This document shows positions 36,813 to 50,300 of a stretch of 64,000 bases of DNA, piece after piece; the stretch's first letter is position 1, and every line of letters starts with the position of its first letter. The notes under the pieces were generated by a model, which saw nothing but the letters and a program-made list of their open reading frames with translations, was not told the origin of the DNA and searched no databases. Made by a program: the position numbers and the translations under genes. The stretch comes from Xestospongia bergquistia (lineage: Eukaryota; Porifera; Demospongiae; Haplosclerida; Petrosiidae), in assembly GCA_963965975.1 (NCBI GenBank), contig OZ014420.1:4552001-4616000 (forward strand), in the 5' to 3' direction.

Positions 36813-39749
36813 TATTATTTTTCCCTTTACCAATATGTTTTAATAACTAGATTACATTGTTATTTTGGTGTGAAACTACCTAAACTAGTTATAGTAACAG
36901 TCAGTCAACATGGTAGCTTCAACCAACTTAGTTACATTGACCCATTTTGGTTAAAGTTACCCAGGAGTGTCACTTCAAGTACATGTAAGTTAATATAACC
37001 AATTTGTATTGTAGTTGATACAACCATTGTGGGTAGTTTTAACCCTGTGTTTTTTGCTGTACAATATTGTCATTTGCAATATCAAATAAATCAATGTCAG
37101 TAGGTTTTAGTAATATAACAATTTATAATTCATCATCAGAAGAAAAAACACTCATATCACTGTCTTGATGCTTAGACAGCAATAGCAAACATTAGTGTAG
37201 TATACTTTGCTCAAAGCATTATTGATTGTGCAACAAGTACTTATTTTATAGGATATGAGACTCTTATTGGCTTAAGATTGGTTTGTAAGTCGAATATAAC
37301 TTCAGGGTTTCCAATTAATATTCAAATTTCTGACTTTCTTTCAAGGATTTCAGTACAAATTTGATCTATATGAGTAGCAGATTCATATTAAAATACAGCA
37401 ATTAATATGTCTTTTCTATCACTACAATAGAGTTCAAGTTTAATCAAGAAGTTTGTGTTTGGATACAGGGAAGTTGTCCTTGTAGGAGGCAGTTAACTGC
37501 CTTTTCTTATGAAAATTGAAATTTCTCCATTATTAACAAAGTGAGAATCTATAAGTATAATTCAATGAGGTTATGGTTTACAACTATTATTTGGAATTAC
37601 CTCTGGCCAGACGATTGATTTCATAAATTCACTTAAATATAGACAATCACTCACCAAAGCAAGTAAATAGTAATTAATTTCCATTAGCAACATGAAGCTA
37701 TATGGAATAATTGTTTGTTAGACTGATATTCTCACCATATCATCAAAGTTAATTGACCAACCATCATCCACATACTTTACTTTAACAAAGTTACTATAAC
37801 TTTGTAATTGTATTCTACTTAGCATTTACTTATTGTGTATAATTGTATCTTTTGTTAGGTTTGATTTACTGTGTATTTGTTAATAGGTGGTTACTATGTT
37901 TCTTTTGTAATAGGTGACAATGTTAGTTGTGTTAATACTCTTTCTTTTATGTTATGTGTTACTTTTTAGTTACACCTTTCTTTGTTGAGTTTTCTATTTA
38001 AACTTGCTTGCTGTTGTTAGAGATATATAGATTTATTTTCAAATGTATTCTGTGAATTCAGTGGTTTAAGTTACCACAATAACATTCTCCATTTAATAAT
38101 TGTCTGATTGTGTGCTATTTTGTATCATAAAAACATGATTTTTAAAATGATATTTGTAAACATACTTCATTTGCTTTGATTATTGTTCTAATGAACCCTC
38201 TTGTAAATATGCAGTCAATGATACAATGATAGAATATTATCTATAGTATTCACATATATGAATAACATACTGATCTGATTTGTCATGTCTAAAGTTTGGA
38301 TAACTTTTAAGGTAAAACTCCTTGTCCCCATTTTTGTTCAGTACAAATATATCATTCTTATCTATTACTGGTTCAGATGTAAATGATGGAAGTAGTATGT
38401 CATTGTCCTCTAAATCTGCTAAATATCAATCAACACAGAATTTATAGAACAGTATGCTTACGATCCATTATATAATTAACTTCATTGTCTCCATCACAAC
38501 CTAAAGTTAACAAAGATTGAAATTACAATCATTCAGTAATTGTGTAGTTTATAGTGTACCTGAGTTGACAAGTTTTGATGGTTTCTATGTAATCTGGTGG
38601 AACATTGTCCATATGCACTTCTGCTACTGAACAGCTAGTTATTAACAGAAAATGTATTAATGTATATTGTATATTGAGTGTACTCATTTCATGAACAGCA
38701 TACCTTATTTTAAGGATCCATTTCTTGTAAGTTGTCAGCTATTTTTATAAATAATGTCAACATGTAATAATAAACAGTCTCTAACTCAAAATCCTCCTCA
38801 TCATATAGTATTCTGAGATAACTTGCCACATACTGTTAAATTTAATTGACTAATAATTCTTAGCTATGCTTTTCACATACCTTACATATATATACATTTC
38901 TGTAGATGTCAGGGCATGTGTCCTTATGATTAAATATGTTAGGGTACCCATTTTTAATTAAAATTTTTACCAACCTTCACTACATTAATTTTCCAATTGT
39001 TATATCTGATTTCCTTCATTACTGTTGTCCTCCATGTAGTAACTGCTTTCTTGTAAGTTATCTCAATCATGTGCAGTAACACATGTAAATATATATGAAA
39101 GTTTGAATAAATTCATTAGTCTTATCACTTATCTTATCACAAATATATATACTAATATATCCTTATTCTCATGTTGGCTAAACTGTAATAGATAAAGTGA
39201 TGATAGTCCATGTGTTTTATTAGTTTTTCACTTACTAGTACCATACCCTCTTCGAAAATAGGACAAATTATCAGGAATATCTCTCCATATCGTTGGTCTC
39301 CAGTAGATCTCTGTTGTATTTAGTACATACTCAAGACTTCATTATAACTTACTTTCATGTAAAAACATGGATTCACTCTGTCAAATTTGGACATGTTTTT
39401 TTGTCATGCAAATTTGTAAGTCTACACTGTTTATGACTTCAACATAGCCCAAATCCTTTGCAATAGAGTATCGTTCAAACATGACATATTTGATTGTTTC
39501 AATTACTGACTGTATAATAGGTTTCAAATTTGTTTTTACTAATTGTCTTCAACATATTTATAAAAAGTATACTGTCTACATTTATTTGAGTGTATCATTA
39601 ATGATTACACAATTGAGATGGACTGTACCTTAGATGAAATGAATGTTTCACTGTTTGTCAATTCTTTATATCTTTTAAGTTAAGCTTTTCGTTATCCAAT
39701 GACAACACAGTAAAAGTATCATCAATGGGTAATATCATTTTAGTGCCAA
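36813..39749. other. Gene-free stretch
   Basis: No ORF of note on either strand. The region 38300-39400 has many short AT-rich pieces with cttac/ctaatt edges that might be small minus-strand exons, but no protein family is recognisable. Confidence 0.5.
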
Positions 39750-40260
39750 GTCATTGGATGTGAATGACAATATGATATTCAAATGTGTTAAGTTAGTGCA
39801 AGTATTAGAGTTAGTTGTTTTGATGTGGGTGTGTCTTCCTTGCCCAGCAATATGACCATTTGTACATTTTCTAGTACATTTCTTCTTATTGCTGACTATT
39901 GAGACTTTAGATGTGAATGACAATGTGATATTCAAGTGTGTTAAGTTAGTGCAAGTATTAGAGTTAGTTGTTTTGATGTGGGTGTGTCTTCCTTGCCCAG
40001 CAATATGACCATTTGTACATTTTCTAGTACATTTCTTCTTATTGCTGACTATTGAGACTTTAGATGTGAATGACAATGTGATATTTAAGTGTGTTAAGTT
40101 AGTGCAAGTACTAACGTTAGTTGTTTTGATGTGGGTGTGTCTTCCTTGCCCAGCAATAAGACCATTTGTACATTTTCTAGTACATTTCTTCTTATTGCTG
40201 ACTATTGAGACTTTAGATGTGAACGACAGTATGATATTCATGTGTATTCAAGTACTAACA
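39750..40260. repeat. 153-bp tandem array, three-plus units
   Basis: The motif gatgtgaatgacaat recurs at 39758, 39911, 40064 and (as gatgtgaacgacagt) 40217, exactly 153 bp apart. Since 153 is 51 codons, a minus-strand ORF of 168 codons (40241-39735) runs through it as a 51-residue repeat. The unit contains gtgggtgtgtcttccttgcc and gtacattttctagtacattt. The same family in opposite orientation forms the array at 57056-58805. Confidence 0.9.
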
Positions 40261-40745
40261 TTAGTTAACATTATGATTTTATATTTGCACATAAGAATGT
40301 AAAGCTTGTCACTGTGAAATTAACTTAAACTACTGTTTTTAACTCAGCAATATAATTCATGTAAATGTTTATAATAACCTAAAGTTTTTTTAGATTTGTA
40401 TCCAAAACAATCTAGTGTAAGAAATTAAGGAGAAACTTTCCTGGAGACTAGTGACTGCAATGCTATTTTTTTATTATTGTTTATACTATAACAATTTTAT
40501 GCTAAAAATTTTGTTTTTAAGAGAATATGAAAAGTGATTTTTAAAAAAATTATTAAACAAAGTGTTTAGAAAGGATTTAATTGGCTATCATTTATATTAT
40601 ATTAACTAAACCGATGGAATGTTCTATCCTACACACGATGTTGTTGTAAGTTTTCTGTATGCAGCAACTGCAGCTCCACCCTATCCAAAATACTTGAAAC
40701 CACAAAATTTAATAAGGCGTGGTTTTCTAGTACTGTGCTGCTAAG
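40261..40745. repeat. Dispersed element next to the 153-bp array, left copy
   Basis: Bases 40290-40640 are the reverse complement of about 56745-57060 (for example ggatttaattggctatc against gatagccaattaaatcc). Bases 40655-40745 (gcagctccaccctat, then tacttgaaaccacaaa) instead match 56645-56740 in direct orientation. Confidence 0.75.
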
Positions 40746-41371
40746 AGTCACCAGTGACTTAGTTGGTAAGTAATATAAAGTACAAGTTAATTAGTAGTAC
40801 TTTATGTAGATAATATGAGTTATAGATCATATTAACACCTGCGGTATTACAATGTTTACTTGTTGACTACATACATACACGAGATATGTTACTTCCTATA
40901 AACATCATTATAGTGGAGACTATAGAGAGGAAGTACGTCTCTTTACATAACTTAGTGTATTTTTAGTTATATCTGGTAACAAGACAGTCTTTTCAGCAGT
41001 TACAATGATAGTAACTAGTATATTGATTAGTTCAGTTGAAATAGTATTAATCTCTTGTTCATGGCCCCTTTCAAATAATGAACAACAGATACATATACTA
41101 CATTATGACAGCTTTATACATATTGAGGTTGACTGGATTGGTTTTGTGGTAACTTAGTATTAGACTTACATCATATTGATGAAACTATAGTAACCAAGGT
41201 CTTGATTGAAATGACACAGTGCTTTTTATATAGTGATATATGTAATACATTATAGTATAACTGCATTATAGTATAACTGATATATGTACATTATAGTATA
41301 ACTGGTATATGTACATTGATATCTGATGTTCTATTAGAGATCAAGTTATTAGTACCAACCCTCTCCTGGTA
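40746..41371. other. Upstream region of the death-domain ROCO gene
   Basis: Presumed promoter and 5' untranslated region. A short tandem gatatatgtacattatagta-type repeat lies at about 41240-41320. No kinase exon is present here. Confidence 0.4.
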
Positions 41372-44300
41372 ATGGCAGCTCAACTTTCAGAAGAAGAGCA
41401 GGAGAGAATTGTAAGTATATTATTAACTAATCCAGTATACTACATGTGTTAGTGTACAATCAATACATTATATATTATTATTAAGTAGAGTAGTGTTTAA
41501 TATGTAGAGATATGGCAAGGAAAATGACTATCACATTCAATCAAATATTACATTCATATAGCAGCTGTTAAAGTTGACTAATTGAGTCTTTATATAACTA
41601 GACAAAATGAGAACTAGTTAAACAACCAAATTGTTCTTTTCCTCATACTAACATGTACACAGTTTGTTTATAACTTAAATTATTCATGAAGTGATAATAT
41701 ACTATAGATATATAGTTGAGTGATATTTCATTTGATTGTCTGTAGTATTTATTCACACTATTAAGATTTATAACTGATTATGTTCATTATCACATGTAAA
41801 TACTATTAGTTATATAAAGAATAGTTGTATTCTACTATCATTCTATGAACATGTCACTATGTGTTTATATACTCACTTTAATAATTTTTTTAGTAAATTT
41901 TTGGCACTGCCATCTCTATATCTCCTTTCTTTTTTAAAGTGACTTTTATTATTCTAGTATTATAAATAATTATGATTATGTATTTAAATTAGTAGTGACT
42001 GGTATTGTTAATAATAATAGTATCCTTTATTGTCTAGTTAATTTAGTCCAGAGAAAAAAGCCACATACTTTAATGTGAAATCAATACATTTAGGTTCCTA
42101 GATTTAGTGTTTAGAGTCTAGAGTATAGTATTAATTTCATATTGAAGTATTGAATTTTCTACTGGGACTCTAGATGCATTCTTTATTTAAATGGAACTAT
42201 TGTATTTCATTGTGTAAATGCTGCACTGTTGGTATTATTTGAAGGCAACATTTAAAGTGACTATAATTTAAATAAATGTTAATGTTATTAATATTCACAT
42301 ATTGTTCTAGTATAGTTGTAGATATATTATGTAAATAAACTTAATTAAACTGTTTATTATTAGTTAGTATAGTTTATTATTATATAGAACTATGAACTTT
42401 GGGAGTCTGCTAAAGATGGACATTTAGAGAAAGTCAAGCAAGCCCTTCATAGAGGGGGAAACTTGAGTTGTCATTTTGGGGTAAGATCCTATTAATTTAT
42501 CTTATAATCTACTGTTATTATTTGTGTCTACTAACTTAAGTAATTAATTCAATTAAATTATTTAATGAGTATTAATTCATTTTAACCACACCCTAAATAC
42601 TAATTAACAACTTCAACATTTGCGCAATTTATTAATTATTATTCTATTTATTAAAGTTATTAAATTAGTATCCACAATTAATAGCATACATGATCTTTAC
42701 ATGTAGTATTGTCTTATAATTTAATTGAATGAAATCAATTATATTGTGTGATAATAATGTCTTAATTAACGATACATGTCAATGTAAAGTAATAGTTTGT
42801 ATTATGTATACACAATATATGTAATTGGATTTTATTTCATATATTAAAATGTCTTTCTTCATATATAGGGTACAACACCTCATACTGAAGCATATATCAA
42901 TGGTCATAAGGCAATAGTAGAGTTCTTAGAAAATGCAGGTGCTACTCCTGATTATGTAAGTGTATAGATGTAGTATATAGTTGAGGTCAATAATTAGTAT
43001 AACTCAACCATTTTTCTGTTACATTGATATTATGTACATATACATACTTACATTAAATGTGTCCTATTTATTGCTCAAATTCTTATACACATAACAATAC
43101 ATTTAATGGATAATTCATTATGACATTTACTAATATAATTGTTATATACCTATATTCTGTTTACGTCCACACTATCTTTCTATTAATATTAGTTTATATA
43201 GTGAATACCTATCATTAAATCATTAGTTTAAAACATGTCATATAATATTATAAGATACAACAGTGTTATCAATTGACTTCATATAACATTTATAATTACA
43301 TTAATTAAAGTCAACATATAATGCTGAGTATTTTAGTACTAAGTAAATGTTTGTCATGTTTTGGTATGGAATTAATTGGTTTTTCAGAACATGTAACCAC
43401 AGGAATGTTTATTAATGACTACTGAAATTCAATAGACTGATTAACACACACTCAACAGGTTGTAAAATGACTTAGCAAGTTGATTTTAGCATTTCATATT
43501 TGCCAAGCTTCTATTTAGTCTTTGTTTTTTGTGTTAATTGGTTTGTAAGACTTTTAAAAAAGGAGATTGAATTGGACTGAATGTATTTCTAAACAATGAC
43601 TAAATTGTCTTTGACTAGCTAACTCTATGATAGCACTGTAAATCTTCTATCATAAAGGAGATCTTTATCTATTTATTTGTGAATGTCTTGAAATCATTTC
43701 AGATAAATAAAGTATACTTTCATATGTAGGATATAGTCATGTAACACTGTACATGATCATGTACTTTATATATAGTTAATAATGGAGCTTCTGGTTGATA
43801 AAATCTGTATCATGTGACATTTATGTACATATGTATTCCTAATATATACTATTGTATTTATTATAATGTACATTATCTGTATTTACTTATTGTGATTTCT
43901 TAGAATGAAATTATGATAGAAGCTGCTGCATATGGACTATTAGATATAGTGAAAGAATCTTTAAAGAAGAATGCTAATGTGAATTTTAAAGATCAATATT
44001 TTGTAAGTTATATCTTATTATAATAATAAATGATTGTTTCTAGTAAAGGATAACTCATTAATTTGACAATTATAAGTTTATTTAAACATTTTCATGAGAA
44101 GTCAGATATATCATGAAATATTCAAACGCTAAGGAGCTATACTGTATATGTCATAACATTGTAATATAGGAATCATATAATGATGAAAACACTAGAACAT
44201 TGAAATAGTTTGTGTATAAATACTAACAATTAAAAACCAAAGTATGATACTCAAAGTCACAGTACATAATAAGAATTCACAGTTTAATATATAATTTGAC

Positions 44301-47300
44301 TTCTATGATATGAACTTACTATATCTAGATACCTCAATAAACAATCTTGTTCTATTGCTGTAATAGATGACTAATTCTGATATTGACAAAGTCACTACTT
44401 CATCTTTGTACACATATATTTTTAAACTGTTACTAACTCTATAGTATGATGTTAAACATTGCTGTGATATCTTCACTATATACTGTAACTGATTACCAGA
44501 CTTAGTTATATTCTGTTACTGTAGTATTTTAAAAATTATAGTAGTCATATTTTCATTCACATTCTTTGTTGTTTTATTATTAGGATGATAACACAGCTTT
44601 ACATTTAGCTTCAGTTAAAGGTCACACTGAGATAGTCCAATTTCTACTACAGTCAAATGTGGATCCTAATGTTTATAACAAGGTCAGTGTGTGTATTGTG
44701 TATAATTTATATTTTATTTATTATCTCTACTACATGTACATATATGTAGTACTACCTAGGACACGATATAGATCAAAGCCAATGTAATGAGTACAATTAA
44801 GTTAACCTTTTCACACCACGAAATTACTTTTTAATGAAATTTTTGTGGATAGGACAAAATAGCTCTCATTTGTTGTTTGATATATAACAATTACTAATAT
44901 AACTGGAAAATATAATAAACCTAATATTTAAAATAATGTATAAAATATTAATGTGTTATTACATGAAACAAACATGATCAGTTCTAAGATTGTTTTGGAC
45001 CATGTGTGTATATATATTTCTATATCTGTCCATTTTAACAATTTTAATCTATTGTTATTATTAAACAATTTATTTCATTTTATAGTGGGGACATAGTCCA
45101 CTTTATTTAGCACATTGGTATAAACATGATAACGCTGTTAAGATCTTATGCTCTTTTGGAGCAAGAGATATGGACCAAGTTAGAAATGTAAATGATAAAT
45201 ATAACAATATATTTACTTGTATATGATGACATGGACATAGTGATCTTACATGTTATGATATATTATAAACATGACCAAATTATATGTGGGTACATGTCAC
45301 AGTTATAATATATTATTTATTTTAATAGGATGACTTACTTTTAACTTCAGCTGAAAATGGTAATATAGAAAATGTGACTGAAGCAATTACATCAGGTGCT
45401 AATGTCAATGTTCATCATCCTAAGAAAGTTAGTACACTAATTAAATAATAATAATTTATTGTTGTTTGTTAGTGTTTACCTTTTAAAGTAATATATTTTA
45501 TAACATTATAACAAAGGAGATCAATTACAGCCACTTAAGAGATTTAGCCCCACCCACATTGTTTTCATTATTTCATCTAGAAGGCAGTTTAATATCTCTT
45601 TTCTTTTTTCCATGAGACTTCTCTATCATTTTACTTTATTGACATTGTCATACAATGTTATTGAACAAGGCATTCTTATCCCAGACCTTTAATTAATATG
45701 CCTATTTTGCAAATAGCCTTGTACTATTAGTACAACTTTTTACCAAATTCAAGTTTATCAAAAGACTATTATTTTATTTGTAAACTAGTAGATTTGTATT
45801 TATTAATATAATCTTTTCTTTGGTAAATGATATTCATGGTCAGTGAATGTCAGCCAATAAATGATATGAACATTTCTATTATTAAATTCTATGGACCTAA
45901 CATTTGAAGTCTATTTTTTTTATAGACTAACAATATAGCAGGTAATCCTTAAAATAATCCTGGTATTCACAGAGGTATCATTAGATTTGTAAAACTAGTA
46001 GAAACTTGGTGTTATCTTGTTATTACTAAGAGGTGTTGTTAGAAAATGTAAAAGTAGACATATTTAAAACTACTAAAAGATGTGTATAAGATGTCTAGAG
46101 CAGTATGAAAGTAAATAAGATGAAAGACAAAGTTAGAACCTAAGTATATAGAAATTTAATCATAAATGATAAAGTTTAGTTTATCTTGAACAGACTAAAG
46201 ATAGAGATCAAAGTCACATTTGTTATTAAATCTAACATATGACTGTGTGAGGAAAACCCTACATGTCCACATATTAGTTTAACATTAATTGTCTATTGTG
46301 TTTTCTTGTCATGTGTAATGATATATTGTATACAAATCAAAACAAGGAAGTTCATAGGAATTACATAACCCAATTTATGTCTTATTTTAAAAGACATTAC
46401 ATAATAATAAACAAACAAGTCCTGTATATCATGTAGTTAATAATAATGGTAGCCATGATCCAAAAATAAATTATTACTCATGTCTTTCAGAGCAGATGTT
46501 ACAATTGTTATACTAATACTTGTATTAATGTAATATTGTCAGTTGTTTCTTATGAATAAACTTAAATAATTAATAAATAAATTTCCAGTAGTTGTAGTTT
46601 TTTTATCACTAGCATACTTTACATACTAGACAGTTATGTTTTGGACTGTGTTTGTATACAATGTCAATGTCTATTTTTATACATTATTTTATAGATATAT
46701 TTGAATATTGAAAGTGGTGAATTAAATTTAACTGCACATAACAAACATATTTAATTTACTCTTTCCATCAACGCAATTATTCAGCCTGAGCATGTCTACT
46801 CAAAAATCAAGTTTAAGTAATTTAACCTGAAGACAGAAAGTGTTACTTTAAATGTAATCTCTTTAACTATTAATTATAACACTTCTCTATTATTTTATGA
46901 TAACTACTTGAAACTTCCAGCTTTCAATAATAGAGAAAACAACTGCAATACCAATACATCCAAAAGCATCTTAAGACAATTTTTGTGATGTTTAATTTTA
47001 ATATGTGATCCATTTTATTATTGGTATATATTCTATAATTAATGCTATTATAATCAACAATAAATACTTGTGTACTTTCTCTAGGATCATCAAACAGCTC
47101 TACATTTAGCATCAAAAGGGGGTCACTGTGATATCGTACAGCTACTGTTAAACTCCAATGCAGATCCCAACATTTGTAATAAGGTCAGTGTATATTGTTT
47201 GTAGAGATTATTACATGTTAGTAGACTTAAATCAGTATTTAATAGATATAGAATGTTATGGGTGTGGCTGTTAGAAATTTCTACATCGACTTGTTGTTAA

Positions 47301-50300
47301 AATTTTTGTTAGTAAAGGATTAACAAAAGATGGTCAATGTCAGTATTAGTAGGTGTGGCCTGTTATAATAGTAGTACATATCATTGGAAACATCTTGATA
47401 TTCACAGAGGTTCCACTAGTATGATGTGCATTTATGTCAAGCTGTTCTTATGAATAGAAGTTATATCATCAACATTATACTATACTTTTATTATGTTACT
47501 AGACTTGCTCCAAAAAACTTAAAGCCTAAACCCTTGAGTGTAGGAAGAACAGCCAGTAGTGAGACATTCTTTTCTATTATGCTATGATAACTACTTGAAA
47601 TTTCCAGCTTTCAATAATAGAGAAATCAACTGCAATACCAATTCACACAATAGTACCTTAAGACAATTTTTATAATGTTTAATCTTAATATGTGGTCCAT
47701 TTTTATTATTGCTATATATTATTATATTCGATAAAATTTAATTCTATCATAATCAACAATAAATACTTGTATTCTTCCTTAATATATTACAATGAAACAT
47801 CAACAGAACATTTTCTCAATGATGATAATACTTAGAAACCCTATACCTTTTAAATGTAGTCCTAAAGTCAAGTTTGAATATTTATATCATGTTAATAGAA
47901 TTGATAATCATTACAAGTGTGGTAGTTATGATAAGATTGTGACATAAATGATCTAGTTTATTATTAAATGGCAATGTTTATAGTAAATTGTGAGCCATTT
48001 AATATCTTACTTTCTGTCTCTCTGTCATTGGTCAGTTTTGACATAACAATACAATAGTTATGATTATCTGTATTGATGACTGTTATATTGACTAGATAGT
48101 TTATTGTATGATAGTTCTTGTGCTTTTTGTAATTAAATAAATTTTCTTGTTTTGTTTTCTAGGAAGGTAAAACACCAGCACATTATGCAGCAGAGAAGGG
48201 ACATGTTGATGTTCTAAAGTTATTAATTACAGTGGGACAAGCTGACATAAATGTTACAGATAAAGTAAGTCATATTATAGTTACTTATGAATTATTCCCT
48301 TTGAAGTATGACATTTAATATTATCTTCAATATTGATATCAACCTCTCTCATATCCAGACTGTCCAATATTTTGATAACATGTTTTTGGCAAAAGATGTT
48401 CCAAGAACACTAGTCCAAAATCAAATTTGGATTTTTGCCTATAATATGCAGGGTTTCATTTAGAAAAATGGACAAGGGGGGGGGGGGGCAAAGTAATACA
48501 CCGAGAAAATTTAGGGGTGCGAAGGGACTGTGCGTGACAGCATGTCCTCTAGGGTGGTCTGGAGCCATTTCCTCAGAAATTTTCTGAATTTTAGACCCTC
48601 TGAGATCGCTTCTGGCACATTTTCAGACAATTTGTGGTTTTCAAATAACATAATGAGATGACCATATTTCTGTGCTGATAAGACACTTAACACCTATAGA
48701 CCAAGTTATACTGGTGCTGATAAGGCATTTAGGAGTAATTTAACACCCATAGACTATTGGTGTTTAGGTTAAAAACTGTACATACTCCTTGTGTTTAGCC
48801 TATGGTTATCTTATGCTGTATATTCCTTGTGTTGAGTTTCAGTTCTGTATTCATTACATCCAATTGAAAAAAAATGGCTAACCTAATTTCCAAGGGGGGC
48901 AAGACTCTAGCAAGGGGGGGCAAATGCCCCCCACCCTCTAAGTGAAACTCTGATATATCGAACATAGCCTATTGTCATTATATCAAAAATTACAAGTTTA
49001 TTAATGGTCAATTAATTAATGGTCATGAATAATTAATACACAAAATTTATCATGTTCTATGTGACCTTTGTTGAGTACTTCTTGGTATAACTTGTACTAT
49101 GATGATGACATCACTATGTGTCATACAGGTTAATAATGACAGTGTGAATGCATGGTTTATTTTTTGGGGTTTAGAAGGTTTTTGGGTTTAGGGTGCTTCT
49201 TAGTGCAACTTGTAATTTGTACTATGATGATGACATCAAACGTCATCATATTCAAGTTCCACCAAGAACCACTTCCTTTATTAGCCCTTGCACATATATA
49301 CACGTTCACATTAAAACTTGTCTATACTCTTGTGATTTACCTGTCTGTTTGTGGCTTCAATAGTTTTATAAGACTATTTTATAACATACTCTGCATTTTT
49401 TCCCTCATAATTAGGCAATAGCATTCTTAGGAACTTCATATATTCTGAATAGATTACCAGCTTCCGGTGGAAATACATTAACATGTGGACAAACCATTTT
49501 TATATAAAACCATTGTTCACATGATCTATTGGGCAAATAGAGAATTTGGTCATATCTGGTTCCTTGAAAAATATCCTACTGTGTAAAACCTGTAAAAATA
49601 AGGTAACATGGACTGACATTTTCATAGTACTATTCCTTGTCTCCTTTATATGTATTATTAGTATAAATGATAAATTATATTATAAAGTATAAAGTATAGA
49701 AATTCTTTTCATCACTAAACACCTGACTATGAGGCTAAAAATTAACATTGGTATTACCTATCACTATAAGTAAGATTTAAGGAGTGGCTGTGCTTATTAG
49801 AAATTTCTATGTTGATTTGTCCTTTAAATTTTATTTTAGTAAAGGATTAATAAGAATAGTTATTGACAGCTATCAGAAGGTGTGGCCTGTTATAATAGTA
49901 CATATTTCTTACTAATTTTAGTTTACTAAGTTATTAATTGATAGATATTACTGAACAACATCGACATTGTCATAGTTGTTGTCATAGCAACTGTTACTAT
50001 GATAAAATACTATTGATAATTTAAAGTATATCAATTATAAAAAGATAAGTTATGTTTATTTGTATGTTTAAGTGTAAAGACACAATTATTAATATTATTA
50101 ATGGTTATCACTAACAATATTCACAATGTGGGATGTACCTCTTATTAACACTCATAACTCACTCTATGGGCAAAGGTTACATTGCTTTGTCAGTCTGTCT
50201 GTCATTGTGTTTGTCTGTTCCAAAACACAATCAATATGGTAGAGTTTATCACTCTCAAAAAATTACTACTATGTCAATAATATGAAATTAACTATTTTTT

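Noticed and set aside
39735-40241. CRISPR-like regular repeats
   Set aside because: Units are 153 bp head to tail without unique spacers; this is a eukaryotic satellite.
48511-48693. 60-codon minus-strand ORF in the G-tract MITE
   Set aside because: Short, inside a non-autonomous element and not recognised. Too little to call.
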